From Microbacterium sp. SMR1 (GTDB lineage Bacteria; Actinomycetota; Actinomycetes; Actinomycetales; Microbacteriaceae), in the NCBI RefSeq assembly GCF_003289625.1, contig NZ_QMBN01000002.1, positions 456,610 through 520,609 on the forward strand: a stretch of DNA of 64,000 nucleotides. The letters are read 5' to 3'. This document shows positions 24,148 through 32,616 of the stretch, in pieces. The notes beneath the pieces were generated by a model. That model saw only the letters and a list, made by a program, of their open reading frames with translations, was not told the origin of the DNA and did no database searches. How positions within the stretch are numbered: the stretch's first letter is position 1; each line of letters starts with the position of its first letter. The position numbers were made by a program, and so were the translations under genes.

Positions 24148-25311
24148 TCACCCGATGGCCTTCTTGATGTCATCCACGGTCATCCCGTAGTCGACGCGGA
24201 CCACCGGCAGCGCCAGCTTGTCGGTTCCGATCGACACGTAGCCGGGCTCGATGGTGCGCGCCATCTCGAAGCCCGCGTCGGCGACCGCCTGCTTGGCCGC
24301 GTCGTTGTAGTGGCCGAACGGGTACGCGATCACTTCTTTCGCGCCGCCGAGCACGCTCGCCGAGGTCTCGAGGTCGGCGACGATCTCGTCATGCGTCCAG
24401 TTGACGATGCGGCCCTTCCCGTCGGCTCCCGCGGAGTGCATGTCGTGGGTGTGCGAGCGCTTGAGCACGTAGGGGGTGAGTGCGGGCCCGGCGCCGTTGG
24501 ACGTGATCACGAAGGATGTCGTCATCACGCGGTATCTCTCGACGAGCGGCACGGCGAGCTCGAGCCACGTCGGGTCGGCGTCGTCGTCGGTGATGATGAC
24601 CGAGTGGTCGGGCAGGAAGAGCCGGCCGTCGATGAAGGCGCTCAGCTCCGGCCACGTCGGCAGGTAGAACTGCTGCTCGGAGATGTACTTCAGGTGAGCT
24701 TCCCAGTCGCCGATGTAGGCGTAGTTGCCGCGGAGCCAGCCCGATTCGCCTTCCGGCTTCGTCGTGAACTGGTGGTACATCAGGATCGGGACGCGCGTCT
24801 TCGCGGCGTCGTTGTCGGCGGTGCTCATCCATGCGGCGTGCACGGTGCGCTGCTGGGCGTCGCAGGCGACGGCATCCGCGCCGTTCAGGCGGCCGGGAAT
24901 CGATAGAGCCGCGGCATCCTCGGCGGTGTCGTACCAGCCGGCGAACACCATGCCCTCCCGCGAGGGGAGCGGCAGGGAGGCGTAGGGCTTCCCCTGCGTC
25001 TCAAGGACCGGGGCGATGTCGATCGCGTCGCCCGTGAACGACACGGCGCACGCGTTCGGATCGTCCGCATCGGCGATGAGCTGCTCCGCCGGCGACAGCG
25101 GTTCGGGCGTCGGAGTCGCGGCGTCGGTCGTGGGGGCGGGGGTGGGCTCGGATGCCGCCGGGTCGGGCGTCGTGCTCGCGCGCTGCATCGCATCGACGGC
25201 GAACCAGCCGCCGACCGCTGCGACGAGCAGAACTCCGGTGAGGGCTGCCCCGATGCCGATTGCCCGGCGCTTGCGCCGTCGTCCCGCGTTCGAACGTCGC
25301 GTTGCGCCCAT
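24148..25311 (-). CDS. Membrane-anchored polysaccharide deacetylase family protein
   Basis: 387 aa. After a basic N-terminus (TRRSNAGRRRKRRAIG) one membrane helix is followed by a Pro/Thr/Ala-rich linker, so the enzyme domain is outside the cell. The NodB-like domain (about residues 180-385) has the metal-binding SHTHDMHS motif, but motif 1, normally TFDDG, reads ITDDDAD. It could deacetylate peptidoglycan or a surface polysaccharide. The divergent motif leaves activity uncertain. The last codons come after an AT-rich gap shared with the glycosyltransferase promoter. Confidence 0.8.
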   Translation of the reverse strand: MGATRRSNAGRRRKRRAIGIGAALTGVLLVAAVGGWFAVDAMQRASTTPDPAASEPTPAPTTDAATPTPEPLSPAEQLIADADDPNACAVSFTGDAIDIAPVLETQGKPYASLPLPSREGMVFAGWYDTAEDAAALSIPGRLNGADAVACDAQQRTVHAAWMSTADNDAAKTRVPILMYHQFTTKPEGESGWLRGNYAYIGDWEAHLKYISEQQFYLPTWPELSAFIDGRLFLPDHSVIITDDDADPTWLELAVPLVERYRVMTTSFVITSNGAGPALTPYVLKRSHTHDMHSAGADGKGRIVNWTHDEIVADLETSASVLGGAKEVIAYPFGHYNDAAKQAVADAGFEMARTIEPGYVSIGTDKLALPVVRVDYGMTVDDIKKAIG

Positions 25312-25452
25312 CGTTACTCCCCCTGTGGTGCCCGGTGCGTCCGTCGAATCCTAGGGCGCTCGGCTATGCGGGTACGCGCCGGTGTTCTGGGATGCTCGGG
25401 CGAGGGCAACCCCCTTTTCATGCTTCGGCTCGCGGGCGGAGACTGCGGCATC

Positions 25453-26337
25453 ATGAACGCGCCACCTGCAGGAGCCGACGCCGGCCGGGTGCGCGTCGGC
25501 ATCTCGGGTTGGCGGTACGCCGGGTGGCGCGGCGACTTCTACCCGACGGGACTCGCGCAGCGACGCGAGCTCGAATACGTCGGGGAGCGGATGTCGACGG
25601 CCGAGCTGAACGGGTCGTTCTATTCGCTGCAGCGCCCGTCGAGCTATCAACGGTGGCGGAGCGAGGTGCCTGAGTCGTTCGTCTTCGCCGTCAAAGGCTC
25701 GCGCTACGTCACGCACATGCTGCGCCTGCGCGGAGTCGAGACGGCGCTGGCGAACTTCTTCGCCTCAGGAGTGCTCGCGCTCGGACGGCAGCTCGGACCT
25801 GTGCTCTGGCAGCTCCCCGAACGCGAGGAGTTCGACGCCGATGTGCTCGAGGAGTTCCTCGCCCTCTTGCCGCGGACGACGGGCGAGGCCCTCGCGCTCG
25901 CCGAGCGGCACGACGAACGCCTCGACGGGCGGGCGTGGCTCGAGATCGAGGCGGACCGTCCGATCCGTAACGCCCTCGAGCCCCGGTCGGCCGGGTTCGG
26001 TTCGGATGCCGCGCTCGCGCTGCTGCGTGCGCACGACATCGCTCTCGTGGTCGCCGACACCGCCGGGCGCTTTCCCCGGTTCGAAGAGGTCACGACCGCG
26101 GGGCACGTGTACGTCCGGCTGCACGGTGCGACCGACCTATACGCCAGCGGGTACACCGACGCCGAGCTCGACGAGTGGGCGGACCGCATCCGCGGATGGG
26201 CCGACGGCTCGGCGGCATCCGATGGCCGTCCGCGTGACGTGTGGGTGTACTTCGACAACGACGCCCGGGGGAGGGCGCCGCACGATGCCGTCGCTCTCGC
26301 CCGACGGTGCGATGCGGCGTTTAGGCTCGGCGGGTGA
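25453..26337 (+). CDS. DUF72 family protein (YecE-like)
   Basis: 294 aa TIM-barrel-like protein of the widespread DUF72/YecE family: 'RVGISGWRYAGWRGDFYPTGL', 'STAELNGSFYSLQRPSSYQRWRSEVP' and 'FVFAVKGSRYVTH' are characteristic. Its biochemical role is not established. The ATG at 25453 is used because the family begins just before GISGW; an in-frame ATG at 25420 is an alternative. The next small gene starts 16 nt after its stop. Confidence 0.85.
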   Translation: MNAPPAGADAGRVRVGISGWRYAGWRGDFYPTGLAQRRELEYVGERMSTAELNGSFYSLQRPSSYQRWRSEVPESFVFAVKGSRYVTHMLRLRGVETALANFFASGVLALGRQLGPVLWQLPEREEFDADVLEEFLALLPRTTGEALALAERHDERLDGRAWLEIEADRPIRNALEPRSAGFGSDAALALLRAHDIALVVADTAGRFPRFEEVTTAGHVYVRLHGATDLYASGYTDAELDEWADRIRGWADGSAASDGRPRDVWVYFDNDARGRAPHDAVALARRCDAAFRLGG

Positions 26338-26353
26338 CCGATCGGGATGGCGC

Positions 26354-26491
26354 GTGAGCGCGCAGCCGGCACCGTGGGTCTGCCCGACCTGCGGCGATCC
26401 GCTGCGCTTCGAGATCCTCGACGACGAGGCGTTCCTCGTGGCGTGGTCGTGTCTGAACTGCGGACTCGTCCGCGTCACCGAGCCGGCCTGA
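26354..26491 (+). CDS. Small zinc-ribbon-like protein, 45 aa
   Basis: A GTG start gives 45 residues with two cysteine pairs, CPTC (residues 10-13) and CLNC (residues 33-36), spaced as in a zinc ribbon: 'WVCPTCGDPLRFEILDDEAFLVAWSCLNCG' in two parts. It follows the DUF72 gene and precedes another small gene, so the three may be one transcript. Function is unknown. The four ordered cysteines make it unlikely to be a chance frame. Confidence 0.65.
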   Translation: MSAQPAPWVCPTCGDPLRFEILDDEAFLVAWSCLNCGLVRVTEPA

Positions 26492-26496
26492 CGGCT

Positions 26497-26514
26497 GAGT
26501 TCGAGTTCGAGTTC
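26497..26514 (+). repeat. Tandem hexamer GAGTTC x3
   Basis: Three perfect units, followed by a partial fourth, fill the gap between the zinc-ribbon gene and the small membrane protein gene, ending 20 nt before its ATG. Confidence 0.75.
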
Positions 26515-26534
26515 GTGATCGGAGAGGGTGGCCG

Positions 26535-26738
26535 ATGTTCTGGAAGTACCTCGCTGTCGTCGTGGGCAGCCTCGTCGCTATGGCGGCCGGGCTCGGGCTC
26601 GCGTACACGTGGGAACTCGAGTGGCTGCGCGTCGTCGTCATGACGGCCCCCATCGCGGTCGCCGGGCTCGCGGTGACATTGCTCAAACGCCGGAACGAGC
26701 GAGCCGATCGCGACGCCGCGACGGCCCGGACAAGGTAG
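26535..26738 (+). CDS. Small membrane protein, 67 aa
   Basis: 67 residues with two predicted membrane helices (YLAVVVGSLVAMAAGLGLAY and VVVMTAPIAVAGLAVTLL), then a basic, charged tail (KRRNERADRDAA). A GAGAGGG site precedes the ATG. I do not recognise a family. The hydrophobic pattern and position in a compact gene row support it being real. Confidence 0.6.
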   Translation: MFWKYLAVVVGSLVAMAAGLGLAYTWELEWLRVVVMTAPIAVAGLAVTLLKRRNERADRDAATARTR

Positions 26739-26794
26739 GCATGTCGCTGGGCTGAGAGAAGACAACAGCCGCGGAGCGCCGTAGGGTCGCTGAC

Positions 26795-27490
26795 ATGTGC
26801 GGTCGATTCGCGAACGACGCCAAGACGGACGAGCTGATCCGGGAGTACGTCGCCGAGGGCGGCGACCCCGAGGACTGGGTGAAGTCGTGGGCCGGTGCGT
26901 ACTCGATCGCGCCGACCGAGGATGCTCCAATCGTCCGCGACCGGGGCGCGGGACGGGTGCTGGAGGTCGTCCGCTGGGACTGGCAGAAGCCGGCGAATCG
27001 CCCGCGGGGCGGTCCGATCATCAACGCGCGGATGGAGAAGCTCGGCCAGGGATTCTGGGCGCCGGCGTTCAGCGCGGCTCGGTGCATCGTTCCGATGCGG
27101 GGCTACTTCGAATGGACCGGCGACAAGACCCCGAAGACGCCGCACTTCCTGCACGGCGACGGCTTGCTCTCGGCTGCCGGGCTCACCTGGTCGATGGAAC
27201 TGCCGACCGGCGAGAAGACGCGTTGCTTCGTCGTCATCACCCGCGAGGCGCGGGATGCGAGCGGACAGGTGCACGACCGGATGCCGGCCTTTCTGACACC
27301 GGATACCTGGGATGCCTGGCTGAGCCCAGAGAAGCTCACCGGTGACCGCAAGGCGGAGACGCTGGCGATGCTCGAGCACACGTCCGGTCACGTCGCCTCG
27401 ACGATCCGCGAGCACGTCGTCGACCGGAAGGTCAGCAACTCTCGCACGGTGGATCCCGCCGACCCGACGCTGCTCGATCCGGTGGCCTAG
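26795..27490 (+). CDS. SOS response-associated peptidase family protein (SRAP, YedK/HMCES-like)
   Basis: 231 aa. The protein starts MCGRFA, placing the catalytic Cys at position 2 after Met removal. The other conserved residues are visible: Asn in IINARMEKL, Glu in GYFEWTG and His in VHDRMPAFL. SRAP proteins form a covalent DNA-protein crosslink with abasic sites in single-stranded DNA and so protect them. No LexA-type box is seen upstream; a TAGGGT -10-like hexamer lies near 26782. Confidence 0.93.
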   Translation: MCGRFANDAKTDELIREYVAEGGDPEDWVKSWAGAYSIAPTEDAPIVRDRGAGRVLEVVRWDWQKPANRPRGGPIINARMEKLGQGFWAPAFSAARCIVPMRGYFEWTGDKTPKTPHFLHGDGLLSAAGLTWSMELPTGEKTRCFVVITREARDASGQVHDRMPAFLTPDTWDAWLSPEKLTGDRKAETLAMLEHTSGHVASTIREHVVDRKVSNSRTVDPADPTLLDPVA

Positions 27491-27563
27491 GTGGTGGCGG
27501 TTGTCGTGCCGTGTGGCGTGCGGGGGCGTCGTGACGCGGGCGCTGGCGCGCCGTCCGGCGACG

Positions 27564-27815
27564 TCACTCGTCGGCTGTCGGCTCCTGCCGGTAGTCGTAC
27601 GCGGGGTCCGACCGCTGCCACAGGATGTATCCGGCGAGTGCGGTCGCGAGCCCTACGAAGTGCAGTGCCGGGTAGACGAGTGCCGGAGCATCCGGAAGCA
27701 CACCCGCGAAGATGATCGATGCGATGAACGCGGCGGCGCTGAATGCGGCCAACACCACCGCCCACTGGCGAAGGCGCTTCGTGCGGGGGCTCTGCGGCTG
27801 GAGCGACGCCATCAT
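27564..27815 (-). CDS. Small two-helix membrane protein, 83 aa
   Basis: 83 residues from the first of two adjacent ATG codons. A basic N-terminus (SPRTKRLRQW) is followed by two helices, WAVVLAAFSAAAFIASIIFA and YPALHFVGLATALAGYILW, and an acidic tail. I do not recognise a family. It is convergent with the SRAP gene and lies downstream of a terminator-like repeat at 27870-27941. Confidence 0.6.
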   Translation of the reverse strand: MMASLQPQSPRTKRLRQWAVVLAAFSAAAFIASIIFAGVLPDAPALVYPALHFVGLATALAGYILWQRSDPAYDYRQEPTADE

Positions 27816-27869
27816 GCCTCGACCATAGGGCCTCGCCCGGTCGATCATCGGAGACCGTCGGTGCTGTGG

Positions 27870-27941
27870 CAAAGTGAAATCCCCGCCATGCAAGAAGCTA
27901 GGCGAGGATTTTCCGGGACCGTTGTAAAGACGGCCCGTGTG
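27870..27941 (-). repeat. Terminator-like repeat, left copy, related to the tRNA-Phe 3' flank
   Basis: A 72-nt stretch about 80% identical by eye to 29784-29853. It has a hairpin with arms AAATCCCCGCC and GGCGAGGATTT. In the right copy the arms are AAACCCCCGCG and CGCGAGGGTTT, with paired changes that keep the stem, so the structure has been selected. It terminates the two-gene unit to its right on the minus strand. No tRNA sequence adjoins this copy. Confidence 0.75.
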
Positions 27942-28134
27942 ACCAAAGGGAGCCGGTCGCATCCTTACCCAGGGATGCCCTTTCGTCTCGCTGTGTCTCG
28001 GACCGCGCACGCGCCTCGCCGGCTCATCCGGAAGCGGCAAAGCGTCACTCGTCTTGGGGTCTGCTCCTGGGGCTCGTCGTGCCAATTCATCGCGGCCTCG
28101 TCGAAGTGAATCCTGCCCTCTTGCTGGCTCCGCC
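27942..28134. other. Gap inside the tRNA-Phe-adjacent segment
   Basis: About 190 nt of less GC-rich sequence between the left repeat and the stop of the DUF4839-like gene. I see no gene, tRNA or clear promoter in it. Confidence 0.5.
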
Positions 28135-28869
28135 TCAGGGGAGGACCGTCGCAGAAACGAGCTGGAGCCAGCCGTCCGTCGTCTCGCCGTTGAGCGTCTT
28201 CTCGACGTTCTCCACGACCATCTCGACGTGGGTGCCGTCAGTCCAACCGGCGGCGGCGGACTCGTTGGCGAGAAGAACCTGAAGGTCATCAGCGCCGTCG
28301 CGGACGCCAACATGGACCACGAAGTCGCCGGTGGCGCCTACGAACCAGTACTCACTTCCGGATAGCTCGCCAGTGAATCGGAACTCGTCGCCGATCTGAA
28401 TTCCTCCCATCGCCACGGAGTTGAGCCGGTCAAGCAGCTCTTCGGGTGTCGTGTCGACGACGTTCACGCTCGCCGCGGGGGCCGTTTCCGACGGTGATGG
28501 AGCAGTAGGGCTAGTCTCGCTGGGTTCTGCTCTTGTCTCGGCGGGCGCGCTCCGCGTCGGCGTGCTGGAAGGTTCGGCATCCGCGTTTTCCCCACCGGTA
28601 ACGAGATTCATCACGATGATGATGCCGAAGAGCACGACGATAAATCCGCCTAACCCGGCCAGAAGCTTCCAGGGCGTCTTGGGCTTCGGCCGTCGGATCG
28701 TCAACTCCGAACTGATCCGGCCGATCCTCTGATCTACGACCTCCCAACCTTGACTCTCCCACTTCGCCGCTGTGCGGCTCTCCATACCTCGCACAGCTTT
28801 CACTGTGTGGGTCTCGTACTTGAGGCCATCGTCCTCGGTGGTCACGTCGCCTGCCCCTGGTTCCGGCAC
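28135..28869 (-). CDS. Single-pass membrane protein, possibly DUF4839-like
   Basis: 244 aa. Residues 1-65 carry 'KYETHTVKAVRGMESRTAAKWESQGWEVVDQ', resembling an N-terminal motif I associate with DUF4839 proteins. One membrane helix follows (about 72-92, LAGLGGFIVVLFGIIIVMNL), then a Ser/Thr/Pro/Glu linker and a C-terminal domain (about 135-244) predicted to be outside the cell. Base composition is lower in GC than the flanks. It is downstream of the HTH-nuclease gene, so the two may be co-transcribed. Function unknown. Confidence 0.65.
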   Translation of the reverse strand: MPEPGAGDVTTEDDGLKYETHTVKAVRGMESRTAAKWESQGWEVVDQRIGRISSELTIRRPKPKTPWKLLAGLGGFIVVLFGIIIVMNLVTGGENADAEPSSTPTRSAPAETRAEPSETSPTAPSPSETAPAASVNVVDTTPEELLDRLNSVAMGGIQIGDEFRFTGELSGSEYWFVGATGDFVVHVGVRDGADDLQVLLANESAAAGWTDGTHVEMVVENVEKTLNGETTDGWLQLVSATVLP

Positions 28870-28915
28870 CGGCCTAGCTCAGTGCTCATCCTCGGGAGCC
28901 TACCTACGAGTTGTC

Positions 28916-28941
28916 GGGGAGCCGGCCAACAGGGGCTCCCC
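28916..28941 (-). terminator. Hairpin between the two island genes
   Basis: Perfect 8-bp arms GGGGAGCC (28916-28923) and GGCTCCCC (28934-28941) with a 10-nt loop, 39 nt past the stop of the HTH-nuclease gene. There is no T-run. It may attenuate readthrough into the next gene. Confidence 0.45.
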
Positions 28942-28980
28942 AGCCTTCGCGTCGAAGAAAATGCGGATTCAGGGTGAGGA

Positions 28981-29697
28981 TCATCGGACTTGCTGGATCA
29001 GTTCTTCCCACGCGCCGCGGAACGCATCGGTGAGCTCGATCCCAGGAGTGGCGGCTGACCGTACCTGACCGACTCGCACGACGACACCATTCGAGTGTGC
29101 GCGATGCCTCCCGACAATCCGGACCTCGTTCGCGGTCAGCTCGCGTGCTGACAGCACGCCACCTCGATCACCATCGATCAGGAGGAAGAGTCCGACGTCG
29201 AAACCGAAGGACCTGATTGGCGAGAAGACCGCCGATGGGCTCGTTTCGGATCTGATCACGCGCACTTTGACTTGCACCTTGCGACCATCACCAGCGACGA
29301 GGTCGTACGACTTCTCGGAGTTCGGGGCGAGCAGGCCGTCGTAAACGATGGCGGCACAGTGCTCCGCGAGGTCTCCGATGGGAGCGTTGTTGGTGCGCAC
29401 GAGTCCACGTAGCCGCAGCTCGGCCAGGATGCCGGCGTAGCGCTCGAGTAACTGACCGACCGATACGGCAGCGAGATCGTCGCTACCGGCTGACGCAGAC
29501 GGGCGGATGGAAGACATCTGGTAGCCGCCGCTGAAGTGCTGGCGCACGAGTTCAACCTGCTCAGCGGTGAGAACCCAGGCGCTCCCGACTTCGACCGGAT
29601 GCCGCCAGTTCTGGCGTCGCATCCATGCGCGGATGGTCTTCGGGTTGACCTTCAGCTCCTCAGCGAGCTGTCGGACGGAGAGAGTCTGCGCGGGCAC
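28981..29697 (-). CDS. HTH protein with PD-(D/E)xK-like nuclease domain
   Basis: 238 aa from the GTG at 29697; a GTG at 29769 is an alternative. Residues 1-50 form a MerR/excisionase-like HTH (LSVRQLAEELKVNPKTIRAWMRRQNW). Residues ~95-215 contain 'LAEHCAAIVYDGLLAPNSEKSYDLV.GDGRKVQVKVRVI': an upstream Glu, a D in SYD and a QVK triad, the spacing of PD-(D/E)xK nucleases with Q in place of E. This resembles the DUF6998 group. A DNA-targeting nuclease or defence role is inference. A TACGGT hexamer 6 nt before the GTG suggests a leaderless transcript. Confidence 0.62.
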   Translation of the reverse strand: MPAQTLSVRQLAEELKVNPKTIRAWMRRQNWRHPVEVGSAWVLTAEQVELVRQHFSGGYQMSSIRPSASAGSDDLAAVSVGQLLERYAGILAELRLRGLVRTNNAPIGDLAEHCAAIVYDGLLAPNSEKSYDLVAGDGRKVQVKVRVIRSETSPSAVFSPIRSFGFDVGLFLLIDGDRGGVLSARELTANEVRIVGRHRAHSNGVVVRVGQVRSAATPGIELTDAFRGAWEELIQQVR

Positions 29698-29783
29698 ATT
29701 CGAACCGTATCGGAGCCGTCGCCGGTCCGAGACTGGCCCAGCCGCCGTCGTGTGCGAGCGGAAGATCACCTCGCGCCTCAGCC

Positions 29784-29853
29784 CAAAGCAAAACCCCCGC
29801 GATGTAGAAGCTACGCGAGGGTTTCTGGGGCCGTTGTAATGACGGTCCGTGTG
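29784..29853 (-). repeat. Terminator-like repeat, right copy, 3' flank of tRNA-Phe
   Basis: Directly follows the tRNA-Phe 3' end on the minus strand. The hairpin arms AAACCCCCGCG and CGCGAGGGTTT end in GGGGGTTTTGCTTT on that strand, a good intrinsic terminator for the tRNA cluster. It is the partner of the repeat at 27870, and the similarity stops at the tRNA boundary. Confidence 0.8.
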
Positions 29854-29924
29854 GCTCCGACGGGCGTCGATCCCGTGACCTCACGATTTTCAGTCGTGCG
29901 CTCTACCAACTGAGCTACAGAGCC
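29852..29924 (-). tRNA. tRNA-Phe (GAA)
   Basis: 73 nt. The acceptor stem pairs GGCTCTG with CGGAGCC (one G-U); D-loop AGCTCAGTTGGTAGAGC; anticodon loop CTGAAAA with GAA; T-arm GGGATCGACGCCC; discriminator A; no encoded CCA. It is the last of three tRNA genes read on the minus strand. Confidence 0.95.
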
Positions 29925-29958
29925 GCATGGCGTCAGAGATGCCATGTCCTAGACGAAA

Positions 29959-29981
29959 GGCCCTCTGGAAACCAAAGGGCC
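29959..29981 (-). terminator. Hairpin after tRNA-Asp
   Basis: Arms GGCCCTCTGG and CCAAAGGGCC close on a 3-nt AAA loop with one mismatch. It lies 13 nt past the tRNA-Asp 3' end and could be a processing or partial termination signal before tRNA-Phe. Confidence 0.5.
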
Positions 29982-29994
29982 CGTCGCTTTAGAG

Positions 29995-30068
29995 CGACCC
30001 TGACGGGACTTGAACCCGCGACCTCCGCCGTGACAGGGCGGCACGCTAACCAACTGCGCTACAGGGCC
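29995..30068 (-). tRNA. tRNA-Asp (GTC)
   Basis: 74 nt. The acceptor GGCCCTG pairs with CAGGGTC; D-arm GCGCAGTTGGTTAGCGT; anticodon loop CTGTCAC with GTC; T-loop GGTTCAAGTCC; discriminator G. No encoded CCA. Confidence 0.95.
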
Positions 30069-30089
30069 ATGCTTATTAAGTTGTGGGAG

Positions 30090-30162
30090 TGACCCCAACG
30101 GGATTCGAACCCGTGCTACCGCCGTGAAAGGGCGGCGTCCTAGGCCGCTAAACGATGGGGCC
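30090..30162 (-). tRNA. tRNA-Glu (TTC)
   Basis: 73 nt. The acceptor GGCCCCA pairs with TGGGGTC; D-arm GTTTAGCGGCCTAGGAC; anticodon loop CTTTCAC with TTC; T-loop GGTTCGAATCC; discriminator A. It is first in the Glu-Asp-Phe transcription order. Confidence 0.95.
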
Positions 30163-30390
30163 GAGCGAACCCAGACCCGGGAGTCAAACGTTCACGCTTA
30201 CCGAGGGACAAGCATATGCGATCCGACGCGGATGTGCGAATCGGGGGCGTGGCGTCCGCCGCCCGGGCGTGTCTCCGGGTCACAATGGCCGGGTTCGCAC
30301 GCTCCGGACGTCGTCGACGACGCTTCCGGTGTTGTGACGTGTGTTGCTACTGTGAACGAAGTTGCTCACGCGATATGGAGGATCACCCGC

Positions 30391-31842
<1,452 letters not shown>

Positions 31843-31872
31843 GCCTCAGCGCTCGCGAGCCCGGAACAACGA

Positions 31873-31906
31873 AGGAGGGGCGGATGCTGCAGCATCCGCC
31901 CCTCCT
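31873..31906. terminator. Bidirectional terminator between the M23 peptidase and ppa
   Basis: A perfect 34-bp palindrome: arms AGGAGGGGCGGATGC and its complement around TGCA. It lies between two convergent genes, 30 nt after the peptidase stop and 16 nt before the ppa stop. Confidence 0.85.
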
Positions 31907-31922
31907 CGCGTTCGTCTGAGCG

Positions 31923-32456
31923 TCAGAGCGAATTGGGCGCTTCGCCCTCACCCTGCGTCTTCGTCTGGCCCTCGTGCTCCTCGAAGCGCTCGAACGCCTC
32001 TGCGACGAGACGCTCGGCCTCGGCGGCGTTCGCCCACTCGTCGACCTTGACCCACTTGTTGGGCTCGAGGTCCTTGTAGTGCTCGAAGAAGTGGCCGATC
32101 TCGTTCTTGGTCCAGTCGTCGATGTCGTCGACATCCTGGATGTGGGCCCAACGCGGGTCCTTCGCGAGCACGGCCACGACCTTGTCGTCGCCGCCGGCCT
32201 CGTCGCTCATCTTCAGCACAGCGACGGGGCGGACCTTCGCCAGCACGCCGGGGTAGATGTCGCGGTCGAGCAGCACCAGCACGTCGAGCGGGTCGCCGTC
32301 CTCGCCGAGAGTGTTCTCGAAGAAGCCGTAGTTGCTGGGGTATCCCATCGGCGTGAACAGCACGCGGTCGAGGAAGACCCGGCCGGTGCCGTGGTCGACC
32401 TCGTACTTCACGCGGCTGCCGCGGGGGATTTCGATGACGGCGTCGTACGCGCCCAT
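31923..32456 (-). CDS. ppa: Inorganic pyrophosphatase
   Basis: 177 aa family I soluble pyrophosphatase: IEIPRGSRVKYEVD, YPSNYGFFENT, EDGDPLDVLVL (metal-binding D-x-D-P-L-D) and KWVKVDEW. It hydrolyses pyrophosphate from biosynthetic reactions. The family-I signature is complete; the C-terminal ~15 residues are an acidic extension. It is monocistronic and convergent with the M23 gene. Confidence 0.96.
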   Translation of the reverse strand: MGAYDAVIEIPRGSRVKYEVDHGTGRVFLDRVLFTPMGYPSNYGFFENTLGEDGDPLDVLVLLDRDIYPGVLAKVRPVAVLKMSDEAGGDDKVVAVLAKDPRWAHIQDVDDIDDWTKNEIGHFFEHYKDLEPNKWVKVDEWANAAEAERLVAEAFERFEEHEGQTKTQGEGEAPNSL

Positions 32457-32616
32457 ACGTGTGCTCCTTCGATAAGACGGTGGGATGCCGCCGTCCAGCC
32501 TACTTGCGCCGCCCGCCGCGCCCTATACAAGGCTCAGCCCGGGTTTCGCGCCCGCGACGGGGCCGCGCTGCGCCGCTCCAGCCTGGCGACGGCACGAGCA
32601 CGGCTACCGTAGGGGC

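Noticed and set aside
27942..27990. Remnant tRNA beside the left terminator-like repeat
   Set aside because: The similarity to the right copy stops at the tRNA boundary; no acceptor, anticodon or T-arm sequence could be found.
30163..30390. Extension of the M23 peptidase to an upstream start near 30124
   Set aside because: The extra sequence runs through the tRNA-Glu gene and its flank; the GTG at 30391 has a strong GGAGGA site and is followed directly by the Tat-like leader.
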